Part shown: positions 1 through 7,880 of the stretch, in pieces
Numbering within the stretch: the stretch's first letter is position 1
How the letters are laid out: each line of letters opens with the position of its first letter
Assembly: GCF_023544715.1 (NCBI RefSeq)
Contig: NZ_JAMJEZ010000003.1
Span: 1 to 64,000 of the forward strand
Direction of reading: 5' to 3'
Length of the DNA: 64,000 nt
Origin: Pseudomonas eutrophicaquae
Lineage (GTDB): Bacteria; Pseudomonadota; Gammaproteobacteria; Pseudomonadales; Pseudomonadaceae
Program-made: the position numbers and the translations under genes
The notes under the pieces: model-generated
What the model saw: the letters and a program-made list of their open reading frames with translations, nothing else
Databases searched by the model: none
What the model was told of the DNA's origin: nothing

Positions 1-63
1 AAGGGCAGTGGCGCGCTTTTCGCGCTGTTCCAGGGGGCTGAGGCTGCGTGCATCGTTGGTCAT
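1..63 (-). CDS. 5' end of an unidentified gene (truncated by window edge)
   Basis: Reading the minus strand from an ATG at 63 gives 21 codons (MTNDARSLSPLEQREKRATA then L) that stay open to the window edge. The gene is divergent from purU and shares its upstream region. The N-terminal pattern with a SPLE stretch before a charged segment recalls the cytoplasmic start of some pseudomonad MFS transporters, but 21 residues cannot identify a family. No strong ribosome-binding site is seen, so even the start is tentative. Confidence 0.3.
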   Translation of the reverse strand, partial: MTNDARSLSPLEQREKRATAL

Positions 64-238
64 TTTGAAAATACTGACTATGCTCTATCTTATTGCCGGA
101 TTAATAATTCCCCCGTGCCGTTGAACAGCGTTTGAATCACTTGTGCCGGATGGCGCCAATTTCCCGTAATGAGGCTGCTGCAGTTTGCGTGGACTGTCGC
201 TAGAATCGGGCGCTTATCGAATTGATGGGGTTCTTTTC

Positions 239-1090
239 ATGCGTACCTTTCGCCTGGTCATCGCCTGTCCCGACCGAGTCGGCATTGTGGCCAAGGTCAG
301 TAATCTGCTGGCGACCTACAATGGCTGGATCACCGAGGCGAACCACCACTCCGACCTCGACAGCGGCTGGTTCTTCATGCGTCACGAGATTCGTGCCGAT
401 TCCCTGCCGTTCGACCTCGATGGCTTCCGCCTGGCCTTCGCGCCGATTGCCCGTGAGTTTGGCATGCGCTGGGAAGTGTATGACTCGGCGGTCAAAAAGC
501 GTGTGGTGCTGATGGCCAGCCGCGAATCCCACTGCCTGGCGGATCTGCTGCATCGCTGGCACAGCGGTGAGCTGGAGTGCGAGATTCCCTGCGTGATTTC
601 CAACCATGACGACCTGCGCAGCATGGTCGAGTGGCACGGGATTCCCTACTTCCATGTGCCGGTTAACCCCGCTGACAAGGCGCCGGCCTTTGCTGAGGTC
701 AATCGCCTGATTGCCGAGCATCAGGCCGATTGCGTGGTACTGGCCCGCTACATGCAGATCCTGCCGCCGGAGCTGTGCCAGGAATATGCCGGCCGGGTGA
801 TCAATATCCACCACAGCTTCCTGCCGTCGTTTGTCGGGGCCAAGCCTTACCATCAGGCGGCCAAGCGGGGCGTCAAGCTGATCGGCGCGACCTGTCACTA
901 CGTGACCGAGGAGCTCGATGCCGGGCCGATCATCGAGCAGGATGTGGCGCGGGTCACGCACCGCGAGGGGGCTGAGGACATGGTGCGCATCGGCAAGGAT
1001 GTCGAGCGCCGTGTGCTGGCGCGTGGGCTACGCTATCACTTGCAGGATCGCGTGCTGGTACACGACAACCGCACGGTCGTGTTTGAGTAA
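239..1090 (+). CDS. purU: Formyltetrahydrofolate deformylase PurU
   Basis: PurU hydrolyses 10-formyl-tetrahydrofolate to formate and tetrahydrofolate, balancing one-carbon pools and supplying formate for purine synthesis. The 283-residue protein has the usual family length. An N-terminal ACT domain (about residues 3-80, opening TFRLVIACPDRVGIVA) precedes a formyltransferase-fold domain (about 88-283). The catalytic set N189, H191 (INIHHSFLPSF) and D227 (ELDAGP) is intact. I chose the ATG at 239 because homologues begin here; the in-frame start at 185 adds 18 residues unlike the family. The gene is monocistronic or co-transcribed with the CBS gene 44 bp downstream. Confidence 0.95.
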   Translation: MRTFRLVIACPDRVGIVAKVSNLLATYNGWITEANHHSDLDSGWFFMRHEIRADSLPFDLDGFRLAFAPIAREFGMRWEVYDSAVKKRVVLMASRESHCLADLLHRWHSGELECEIPCVISNHDDLRSMVEWHGIPYFHVPVNPADKAPAFAEVNRLIAEHQADCVVLARYMQILPPELCQEYAGRVINIHHSFLPSFVGAKPYHQAAKRGVKLIGATCHYVTEELDAGPIIEQDVARVTHREGAEDMVRIGKDVERRVLARGLRYHLQDRVLVHDNRTVVFE

Positions 1091-1134
1091 GGCCGGCGTC
1101 CGCGCTCACATCATTGCTTCAGGAGGATCGCAAC

Positions 1135-1560
1135 ATGCTCAAATCGATCAAGGTTCGCGCCTACATGACCCGGCGCTTGGTCACGTTCCAGCCGGATATG
1201 GACCTGTTTCTGGCGATCAACCGCCTGCTGGAGCATGGTCTGGCCTCGGCGCCGGTGGTGGACGGCGAGGGGCGTCTGCTGGGCTTGCTGTCGGAGAGCG
1301 ATTGCCTGCGCGCCATTCTTACCGGCGCCTATTTCGAGGACGCCCGGGGCACCGTGGGTGATTACATGAGTCGCGAGCTGGACACCATCAGCGCCGATGC
1401 CGATGTCATCGAGGCGGCGGAGGGCTTCCTGCGTGGGCAACGGCGTCGCCTGCCGGTGGTTGAGGATGGGCGTCTGGTCGGCATCCTTGCTCGCCGTGAT
1501 GTGCTGCAGGCGGTCAAGGAGTTTGCCGAGCACGATCGCAAGCAGCATATGGAAGAGTGA
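1135..1560 (+). CDS. CBS-domain pair protein
   Basis: A 141-residue cytoplasmic protein made almost entirely of two CBS motifs (about residues 8-65 and 78-135). Examples are SAPVVDGEGRLLGLLSESD in the first and RRLPVVEDGRLVGILARRD in the second. Tandem CBS domains usually form a Bateman module that binds adenine nucleotides, so a sensing or regulatory role is likely, but the partner is unknown. The start at 1135 follows a strong AGGAGG (1121-1126) at 8 nt spacing. It lies between purU and tRNA-Gly on the same strand. Confidence 0.85.
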   Translation: MLKSIKVRAYMTRRLVTFQPDMDLFLAINRLLEHGLASAPVVDGEGRLLGLLSESDCLRAILTGAYFEDARGTVGDYMSRELDTISADADVIEAAEGFLRGQRRRLPVVEDGRLVGILARRDVLQAVKEFAEHDRKQHMEE

Positions 1561-1616
1561 GTGCAACACGGGGCTTCACGCGGGGCGAGGCTTCTGGTAA
1601 AAAGACGGCCTGCCAA

Positions 1617-1691
1617 GCGGGTGTCGTATAATGGCCATTACCTGGGCTTCCCAAGCCCATGACGTGGGTTCGATTCCCATCACCCGCTCCA
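1617..1691 (+). tRNA. glyU: tRNA-Gly (anticodon CCC), CCA encoded
   Basis: A 75-nt cloverleaf. The acceptor stem GCGGGTG (1617-1623) pairs with CACCCGC (1681-1687). The anticodon loop TTCCCAA gives anticodon CCC, decoding GGG. The T-arm contains GGTTCGATTCC. The 3' end TCCA shows a chromosomally encoded CCA. A rho-independent terminator follows at once. The symbol follows E. coli usage for the CCC isoacceptor. Confidence 0.95.
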
Positions 1692-1700
1692 GCTTCCCAG

Positions 1701-1735
1701 CAAGGCCCTGACTTCGTTCAGGGCCTTGTTGTTTC
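1701..1735 (+). terminator. Rho-independent terminator after tRNA-Gly
   Basis: Perfect 11-bp stem CAAGGCCCTGA (1701-1711) with TCAGGGCCTTG (1718-1728), a 6-nt loop CTTCGT, then TTGTTTCT. It ends tRNA-Gly transcription and may also shield the convergent reductase gene. Confidence 0.85.
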
Positions 1736-1791
1736 TGCGGCTTTTATCCCGGATGGCGCTGGCCTCGGTGCCTCGCCCGGCGCCCGCGCAC

Positions 1792-3339
1792 TCAATACAG
1801 ATCACGGCGATAGCGGCCTTCGCTTGAAAGCTGATCGACCGCGGCGCTGCCCAGAATCCCGCGCAGTACCGCATCCACCGACTGCCCCATGCCCTGCAGG
1901 CTGCCACAGACCAGCACGCAGCCGCCGCAGGCGATCCAGTGGCGCAGATCCTCGGCGGCATCGCGCAGCCGATCCTGTACGTAGCAATGGGGCCCAGCAT
2001 CCCGTGAAAAGACCCGATCCAGACGGGCCAGATGCCCGGAGGCGAGCCAGCCCTGCAGCTCGTTGTCCAGCAGGCCGTCGTGCGCGACCTGACGCTCGCC
2101 AAACAGTAACCAGTGCCCGCCTTGCTGCAGACGCTCCCGCTCGCGCAGGTGGCTGCGCAGGCCCGCCAGCCCGCTGCCGTTGCCGATCAGCAGCAGTCGG
2201 CCGCTATCTGGCGGCAGCTGAAACGCAGGGTTGGGGCGTATCCGCAGATCAATCGAGGCGCCCAGCGGGCTATGCCGGCACAGCCAGCCGGAGCCTAGCC
2301 CGTAACCGCCTTTGGCGTGTCTGACCAGACGCACCAGCAAGTCCAGGGTGCCGTCAGCGGGGATCGAGGCAATCGAGTAGGTGCGGTGCGCCAGACGCGG
2401 CAGGTGCTCGAGCAGGGCTTCGGCGCTGCGCTGCCGCTCTGCCTCAGGCGCCTGTGGCCACTGGCGCCGCGCCAGATGCCAGGCCAGGGTCTGGCCGTCG
2501 GCCATCACCTGCTGACCATCGAGAGACAAGCGGGCCAGCCACTGCGCGACGGCGGCCGGTGCATGGCAGGGGCCGATCTCGACGAGATCACCAGCCTGCC
2601 AGTGAGGGAGCGGGGTGACGGCAATCTTCAGATGATAGAGCGGCGCGCCGAGGCTGCCGGGGTTTAGGCAATGGCGCTCCAGCAAGGTGCCTGGCTGATA
2701 CTGAGGCGGCTGCCACTCGGTAAAGGCATGCTCGCCACTCAGTTGCGCCAGCTGGCGCTGCCACTGGTGCAGCACGGCAGGATCCAGGCAGTCGGCTTCC
2801 AGCGTCTCGAACAGCGCCTGAGCGCCCTGCTGGCGCAGATGCTGCTCCAGGTCCCTGGCGCAAGCGCAGAAAGCTGGGTATTGGCGATCTCCCAGCCCCA
2901 GCAGCGCATAGCGCAGGTGGTGCAGGTCGTGAGGGTGGGTGTGCAGCGACTGCAAAAAGCGCCGGGCATGATCGGGCGCTTCCCCATCACCGTAGGTGCT
3001 GACGACCAGCAGCAGGGTTTGCTCGGGTGGCAGTGGCCAGGGCAGCGCCTCGAGGGGCACTACCGAAACATCTTGCCCGGCGTCGCGCAGCTGCTGGGCG
3101 CTGCGCTCGGCCAGCGTGCGCGCCGCGCCACTCTGGCTGGCATAGGCTACCCAGCAGTGCACCTCGTCCACCTCGGGTACGGACGGGCGTTGCCGGCGGA
3201 TCTGCTGCCCGGCACGCATGCAGAGCAGCAGCCAAAGCAGGATGGCCAGCACCGCCAGCGCCTCGCGCAGCGGCAGCAAGATCAGCGGCAGTACCAGGCT
3301 GGCGAGTGCGGCAGCGAGCCGCGAGCGGTTGAGAGGCAT
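1792..3339 (-). CDS. Membrane-anchored CysJ-like flavoprotein reductase
   Basis: A 515-residue diflavin reductase of the sulfite reductase alpha/cytochrome P450 reductase family. An N-terminal hydrophobic anchor (about 8-41) is followed by an FMN flavodoxin domain (about 62-200, with YASQSG at 66-71 and STYGDGEAPD at 114-123). Next come an FAD domain (RTYSIAS at 319-325) and an NADPH domain (LIGNGSGLAG at 384-393, VCGSLQGMG at 477-485), ending YRRDLY as in CysJ. It should pass electrons from NADPH through FAD and FMN to a membrane partner. It is the last gene after the receptor, PepSY, DUF2271 and DUF4198 genes, with a 70-bp gap that holds a CCGGCC/GGCCGG hairpin. A role in ferric-siderophore reduction is inferred. 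No cysI is nearby, so assimilatory sulfite reduction is unlikely. Confidence 0.85.
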   Translation of the reverse strand: MPLNRSRLAAALASLVLPLILLPLREALAVLAILLWLLLCMRAGQQIRRQRPSVPEVDEVHCWVAYASQSGAARTLAERSAQQLRDAGQDVSVVPLEALPWPLPPEQTLLLVVSTYGDGEAPDHARRFLQSLHTHPHDLHHLRYALLGLGDRQYPAFCACARDLEQHLRQQGAQALFETLEADCLDPAVLHQWQRQLAQLSGEHAFTEWQPPQYQPGTLLERHCLNPGSLGAPLYHLKIAVTPLPHWQAGDLVEIGPCHAPAAVAQWLARLSLDGQQVMADGQTLAWHLARRQWPQAPEAERQRSAEALLEHLPRLAHRTYSIASIPADGTLDLLVRLVRHAKGGYGLGSGWLCRHSPLGASIDLRIRPNPAFQLPPDSGRLLLIGNGSGLAGLRSHLRERERLQQGGHWLLFGERQVAHDGLLDNELQGWLASGHLARLDRVFSRDAGPHCYVQDRLRDAAEDLRHWIACGGCVLVCGSLQGMGQSVDAVLRGILGSAAVDQLSSEGRYRRDLY

Positions 3340-3409
3340 GATGGGCGGGGCGAATCCGGCAAGGGAGGGCCGGCCGCGCTAAGGGCGACCGGCCGGTTCA
3401 AGGGCAGGG

Positions 3410-4339
3410 TTACGGGGCCTGCACTTCCAGCGTGGCGCTGTACACCGCACGGCGTTCGGTGGCCGGGGCGGTGACGCCCGCGGTGGCGCTGAGCTCCGCC
3501 TCGATCCAGTACATGCCGGCGTTCGGCCAGGTGATGCGCACCTTGCCCGCGGCATCGCTTTTCACCGTGAAGTCGCCGGTTGCATCGCGGTAGCGGTTGC
3601 CACCCGGAATTACGCTGACCTCGACATCCGGCGCTGGCTGACCATCCAGCAGGAAGATGAACTCCGCCGCTTCACCGGCGAACAGGTCGTTGGGGTGGGT
3701 GACCGGCTGCAGCTCCAGCCCTTTGCCGCTCGGCTTGAGCACCTGCTCGGTCGGCTTGCCGACGGTCACGAAGGTTTCCATGCGGTTACTGGTCTGGATG
3801 ACCCGCACATTCTGGGCCTCTTTGGGGATGGCGTCTTTAAGGTCTTGCGCCTTGCCCATCCAGCGGCCGCGCTCCTCACCGATCTTCCAGGTCGCCATCA
3901 GGCCACCATTGGCTACCGCCAGCTTGTAGGTGCCCTTCTGGGAAAGCTGTACATCGAAGGTGGTGCGATAGCGACCAACCGCGCCATTCTGCGCTTTGAG
4001 CGCACTGCCATCGGGCGCCAGGACCTGCAGCGTATTGGCTGGCCGGCGCATTGGCGCCCGGCCCGCCGGCTGGGCGTTCGGGCCTTTGCCGGCTTCAGCG
4101 GGTTTGGCCGCTGCCGGACTGCGGCCCGGCAGTGCCAGGGGTTTGCCGATGCCTTCCAGTTGCAGCGGGAAGTGTTCGAAATAGAACAGGTCATTGGAGA
4201 CCGCCGCGTCCACGGTCACCCACGGATCTTCACCAGACAGCACGGTCGAGGAGGGCAGCATCCAGGCGCGGTGGGCTTGCGCGGACAGCGGCAGGCAGAT
4301 GGCGAGGGTGAGGGCTGCCCATTTGAACATCGGTTTCAT
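3410..4339 (-). CDS. DUF4198 periplasmic protein
   Basis: A 309-residue secreted protein with a Sec signal peptide (cleavage near AQA-H at about 22-23). The mature protein starts HRAWMLPSSTVLSGEDPWVTV, the N-terminal pattern of DUF4198 proteins, which are beta-sandwich periplasmic proteins often found beside metal or siderophore transporters. A low-complexity Pro/Ala linker lies at about 72-100. It sits 16 bp after the DUF2271 gene in the iron cluster. The function is unknown; handling of a metal or siderophore complex in the periplasm is inferred from context. The leading histidine could bind metal after signal cleavage. Confidence 0.8.
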   Translation of the reverse strand: MKPMFKWAALTLAICLPLSAQAHRAWMLPSSTVLSGEDPWVTVDAAVSNDLFYFEHFPLQLEGIGKPLALPGRSPAAAKPAEAGKGPNAQPAGRAPMRRPANTLQVLAPDGSALKAQNGAVGRYRTTFDVQLSQKGTYKLAVANGGLMATWKIGEERGRWMGKAQDLKDAIPKEAQNVRVIQTSNRMETFVTVGKPTEQVLKPSGKGLELQPVTHPNDLFAGEAAEFIFLLDGQPAPDVEVSVIPGGNRYRDATGDFTVKSDAAGKVRITWPNAGMYWIEAELSATAGVTAPATERRAVYSATLEVQAP

Positions 4340-4355
4340 AGAATCAATCCTTGCG

Positions 4356-4865
4356 TCAGGGGTTCAGCGTGAGGGTGATGGCGCCCAGTTCAGTCTTGCC
4401 CTGGACCTGTTGCTGCTGGGCGGCACTGACCGGCCAGCTGAAGGGCACGCGCAGCAGTTCGCGGCCGCCGACCTCGCGGGCGGCTTCGACCACCAGGCGG
4501 TACTCGCCCTGCGCCAGGCCGCTCAGGCGCGGATCATTGGCGGCCACACTCAGGCGGTGGGTGCCGACGGCGCGGGTGGCGCCGCTGATGCCATCGACCG
4601 GCATCTCCAGGTTGCGCCCGCTGCGTCGCCACCACTGGCGCAGGTCCTTGAGCCACTTCTCGCCTTCCTTGTCCTTCATCTTCACGTCGTACCAGACGGC
4701 AAGATCCGCGACGTGCTGCTGATCGGCCCGCTCGAGCCAGACCGCGACGTAAGGACGGTGATATTCGGCGACCTCAAGACGCGGAATCTCCACGTCAATC
4801 AGCAGCTCGCCAGCCATGACCGGGCTAGCCAGCAGCCAGCCCAGGGGCAGCAGGTAGTTGCGCAT
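4356..4865 (-). CDS. DUF2271 periplasmic protein
   Basis: A 169-residue protein with a short Sec signal (cleavage after VMA at about 18). The body resembles DUF2271: VEIPRLEVAEYHRPYVAVWLE, a WYDVKMKD...KWLKDLRQWWR stretch and an ISGATRAVGTHRLSV segment typical of the family. The Trp- and Arg-rich centre is characteristic. It starts 10 bp after the PepSY gene with a good GAGGGA ribosome-binding site, so it is in the same operon. The function is uncharacterised. Co-occurrence with PepSY, DUF4198 and a diflavin reductase suggests a periplasmic accessory of a siderophore-reduction system. Confidence 0.8.
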   Translation of the reverse strand: MRNYLLPLGWLLASPVMAGELLIDVEIPRLEVAEYHRPYVAVWLERADQQHVADLAVWYDVKMKDKEGEKWLKDLRQWWRRSGRNLEMPVDGISGATRAVGTHRLSVAANDPRLSGLAQGEYRLVVEAAREVGGRELLRVPFSWPVSAAQQQQVQGKTELGAITLTLNP

Positions 4866-4875
4866 GAAAAATCCC

Positions 4876-5475
4876 TCAGTGAATGAACAGCAGGGCGAGG
4901 AGCAGCGGCATCAGCAGCCCCAGCGCCGTCAGTGGCCAGGTGGTCGGCCGGCTGGCCGCCTGGCGTTTGAGCAGCCACAGGCCGGTGAGGCTGAAGATCA
5001 CGCAGAGGCCGGCAAAGACATCGATGAAGGCACTCCACAGGGCGCCGGTATGGCGTCCCTTGTGCAGGTCGTTGAGATAGGCGATCCAGCCCCGGTCGGT
5101 GGACTCGTACTCCAGCGCGCCCGAGTCAATCTCAAGGCTCAGCCAGGCATCGCCTCCCGGGCGTGGCAGGCTGATGTACAGCTCACCCTCGCTCCATTCG
5201 GCCTCGCGGCCCTGCAGGCGGATCGTGAGCGACTGCTCCAGCCAGTCCTGCAGCGCCGCCGGCAGCCCATGCTCGGGCGCTGCCGCCTGCAGTTGCCGCT
5301 GCAGTGCCGGCGGCAAGCTCAGGGTGCGGCTAGTGACCTGGGCGCGGCTTTCGATCTGCGCGGCATGGTTGAGGGTGATGCCGGTGACGGCAAACAGCAG
5401 CATGCCGGCCAGGCAGAGCGCCGAACTGATCCAGTGCCATTGACGCAGGGTGCCGAGCCAGAGGGTGCGGGGCAT
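4876..5475 (-). CDS. Short PepSY-associated TM protein (putative siderophore reductase subunit)
   Basis: A 199-residue inner-membrane protein with TM helices at about 15-35, 148-170 and 180-198 and a periplasmic PepSY-like region between. Histidines that could bind heme are H14 and H37 (RQWHWISS, ITLNH) and H138 and H142 (DLHKGRH), a pattern seen in PepSY_TM proteins such as the PiuB/FpvG group. Those proteins are linked to periplasmic reduction of ferric siderophores. The ATG at 5475 follows CTGGAG. A longer reading from 5520 would overlap the receptor gene and adds non-family residues. It starts 17 bp after the upstream receptor gene. Confidence 0.8.
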   Translation of the reverse strand: MPRTLWLGTLRQWHWISSALCLAGMLLFAVTGITLNHAAQIESRAQVTSRTLSLPPALQRQLQAAAPEHGLPAALQDWLEQSLTIRLQGREAEWSEGELYISLPRPGGDAWLSLEIDSGALEYESTDRGWIAYLNDLHKGRHTGALWSAFIDVFAGLCVIFSLTGLWLLKRQAASRPTTWPLTALGLLMPLLLALLFIH

Positions 5476-5492
5476 GGTGCGCTCCAGGGCGT

Positions 5493-7718
5493 TTAGAAAT
5501 CGACCGTCGCCGACAGCCACAGGCGACGCCCTTCCTCGACCAGGCCGGTGGTGCTGCTGGTGGAGTGGGCATAGTCGGTACCGTAAGCGGTGCCATCGAC
5601 AACGCCGCCGGTGGTGTAGGTGGTGTAGGCCTTGCCCTCGAGAAAGTCCTTGTCCAGCAGGTTGTAGAGGCTGGCATTCAGGGTCACGTTGTCCGCCGCC
5701 TTGTACGAGCCGCCGAGGTGGAACAGGGTGTAGGCCTTGGTTTCCTTGCCCAGCGCGTCATAGATCGATTGGCTGGTCGAGCGGCTGCCGTTGGCATTGG
5801 CCAGGTTGGCGTAGGTCGAGGTGAAGCGGGCGCGCTCGCCGCGGTATTCACCCTTGAGCCACAGCTCGAGACGCTCGCTCGTCTGCCAGCCGAGCTTGAG
5901 GTTGGCCAGGTGCTCGGGCGTGTTGGTCAGCGGCTGCCCCTGGTTCTTGCCGCTCTTCTGCTCGCTGTCGGTGTAGGTGTAGTTGCCGCTCAGCGTCCAG
6001 CGCGGGGCAAACTCCCAGCGCGCTGCCAGTTCCAGCCCCTGGGTAACCGCTTCATCGACGTTGATCTTCTGGATGCAGGTGCCGCCGGTATTGCCCGCGC
6101 ACAGGGCGTTGCTGATCGGGTCGCCGTCGGCGATCTTGTCGTTGAACTGGTTGAGGAACAGCGTGGCGTTACCGCTGAAGCCGGCCAGATTGTCGAAGTA
6201 GGCGCCGATTTCGTAGCTGGTCGACTCCTCGGGCTTGAGGTCCGGGTTGCCGATGGTGATGGTGCGGCCCTGGCCGGTCACGCCATTGATGCCGCTGTGC
6301 AGGTCATTCAGATCCGGCGCCTTGTAGCCTTTGCTGACCCCGCCTTTGAGGGTCCACTGATCGTTGGCGTTCCACACCAGATACGCGCGCGGGCTGACGT
6401 GGCCGCCAAAGGCCTCATGGTCGTCGTAGCGCGCGCCCAGGGTCAGGGCCAGATCATCGCGCAGCCGCCATTCATCTTCGGCGAACAGCGCCCAGGTAGT
6501 CTGCTCAAAATCTTCAGTGGCGATGCCGTCAGTCATTTCGGCTTCCCACCACTGGGCGCCGACGGTGGCGACGTGCTGCTCACCCAGCGGCGCGACCATT
6601 TTGGTGTCGAACACCAGGTTGGTGGTTTCCAGCTTGCGGTCATCGCCGATGCGCAGGCTGGGAATGGCTGGAACCGGTTGGCCAAAATCGTTGCCGGCGT
6701 TGGAGCCGGGGATGGTCCGGCCGAGGGTTTCGGTGGTGCTGCGCATCAGGCTGGAATCGAGGGTGCCGATGGCAAAACGCCCGGTGTGGGTGAGGGCAAA
6801 CTGCTCGCGCTCAAAGCGCAGCTCATCATCATAGCCCGAGATGCGTCCGCCGTTGGGGTCGCTGGCGCTGGGGCGCTGATCCAGGGTGCCGAGCTGGCTC
6901 TCGTCGTTGTTGTAGCGCTGATTGCCGCGCTCGATATCGAGGGCGAAATCATGGTCCTGATGGGGGGTGAAGCTCAGGCGTGCGCCCAGGTTGTTGTTAC
7001 GCCCTTCGACTGGGGAGGGGCCGCGCTGGCTGAGGGCGATACCGTTGTCGTAGCTCAGATCCGAGGCTTCACGGTCGAACAGGCTGGCGCGCAGTTGCAG
7101 GCCCAGCAGGTTCTCTACTAGCGGGCCGCTGAGGTACACGCTGGTGTTTCTGGTGTCGCCGTAGTCACTGTTTTCCTGGAAGGTGTGATCCAGCGTCAGC
7201 GAACCGCTCCACTGATCGGCGACCTTCTTGGTGATGATGTTGACCACACCGCCCATGGCGTCCGAGCCATACAGGGTGGACATCGGGCCGCGAATCACCT
7301 CGATACGCTCGATGGCGGACAGCGGCGGCATGAAGTTGTTGCGGGTTTCACCAAAGCCATTGGGCGTGACATTGCCGGCGGCATTCTGGCGGCGGCCGTC
7401 GATGAGGATCAGGGTGTACTCGCTGGGCATGCCGCGGATGCTGATGTTCAGGCCGCCGGTCTTGCCGGTGCCCTGGCCGATGTCGATGCCTTCGACGTCA
7501 CCCAGCGCCTGTGCCAGGTTGTTATAGCGCTTTTGCTGCAGCTCCTGGGCGGAGATCACGCTGATGCTGGCGGGAGCGTCGGTGATCTTCTGCTCGAAAC
7601 CCGAGGCGCTGACCACGACGTTATCCAGCTGGATCGGGGCATCTTGTGCGTGGAGCAGCGGGCTGGCTGCGGCAAGGGCGATGGCGACGGCAAGGGCGGA
7701 GCGAATGGGCTGGGTCAT
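5493..7718 (-). CDS. TonB-dependent siderophore receptor, CirA/FepA-like (proximal to PepSY operon)
   Basis: A 741-residue outer-membrane receptor with a signal peptide ending near LHAQ (about 25), a TonB-box-like DNVVVSA and a plug domain to about 150. The plug has ISIRGMPSEYTLILIDGRRQ and IERIEVIRGPMSTLYGSDAM. A 22-strand barrel ends in aromatic F (ATVDF). The plug closely follows colicin I receptor CirA and catecholate receptors, so a catecholate-type ferric siderophore is the likely ligand. It is the first gene of the operon with PepSY, DUF2271, DUF4198 and the reductase, with a Fur-box-like sequence about 75 bp upstream. It is paralogous to the receptor encoded upstream (7881-10250). Confidence 0.93.
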   Translation of the reverse strand: MTQPIRSALAVAIALAAASPLLHAQDAPIQLDNVVVSASGFEQKITDAPASISVISAQELQQKRYNNLAQALGDVEGIDIGQGTGKTGGLNISIRGMPSEYTLILIDGRRQNAAGNVTPNGFGETRNNFMPPLSAIERIEVIRGPMSTLYGSDAMGGVVNIITKKVADQWSGSLTLDHTFQENSDYGDTRNTSVYLSGPLVENLLGLQLRASLFDREASDLSYDNGIALSQRGPSPVEGRNNNLGARLSFTPHQDHDFALDIERGNQRYNNDESQLGTLDQRPSASDPNGGRISGYDDELRFEREQFALTHTGRFAIGTLDSSLMRSTTETLGRTIPGSNAGNDFGQPVPAIPSLRIGDDRKLETTNLVFDTKMVAPLGEQHVATVGAQWWEAEMTDGIATEDFEQTTWALFAEDEWRLRDDLALTLGARYDDHEAFGGHVSPRAYLVWNANDQWTLKGGVSKGYKAPDLNDLHSGINGVTGQGRTITIGNPDLKPEESTSYEIGAYFDNLAGFSGNATLFLNQFNDKIADGDPISNALCAGNTGGTCIQKINVDEAVTQGLELAARWEFAPRWTLSGNYTYTDSEQKSGKNQGQPLTNTPEHLANLKLGWQTSERLELWLKGEYRGERARFTSTYANLANANGSRSTSQSIYDALGKETKAYTLFHLGGSYKAADNVTLNASLYNLLDKDFLEGKAYTTYTTGGVVDGTAYGTDYAHSTSSTTGLVEEGRRLWLSATVDF

Positions 7719-7791
7719 GGCGAATCTCGCTTGGTTCCTGGGAAACCAGTTCGGATGAATGATCTGGTGCCAATGATATGGATTCGCATGT

Positions 7792-7810
7792 AAAAGTCAT
7801 TATCTTTACA
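7792..7810 (-). promoter_or_regulatory. Probable Fur box upstream of the proximal receptor gene
   Basis: On the minus strand TGTAAAGATAATGACTTTT matches about 12 of 19 positions of the Fur consensus GATAATGATAATCATTATC. Two GATAAT hexamers lie in direct repeat, at 7799-7804 and 7810-7815 (seen as ATTATC on the plus strand). It is an AT-rich island in GC-rich DNA about 75 bp before the start codon, fitting iron-repressed transcription. Confidence 0.6.
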
Positions 7811-7839
7811 TTATCTTTACGCAGCGAATCGGCTGGTCG

Positions 7840-7875
7840 CATCCCGCGCCAAAGCATGAGCCTTGGCGCGGGATG
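7840..7875 (-). terminator. Hairpin terminator between the two receptor genes
   Basis: A 13-bp perfect inverted repeat, CATCCCGCGCCAA (7840-7852) and TTGGCGCGGGATG (7863-7875), with a 10-nt loop. It starts 6 bp after the stop codon of the upstream receptor. There is no T-run, so termination may be weak. It separates the two receptor transcription units and lies just before the Fur box of the second. Confidence 0.6.
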
Positions 7876-7880
7876 TGGGC

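Noticed and set aside
185-238. Earlier start for purU
   Set aside because: The added 18 residues are unlike PurU N-termini, and the ATG at 239 begins the conserved ACT domain.
5565-7121. Long plus-strand open frame opposite the proximal receptor gene
   Set aside because: Antisense shadow of a clear TonB-dependent receptor; repetitive Val/Gly/Ala composition and no domain.
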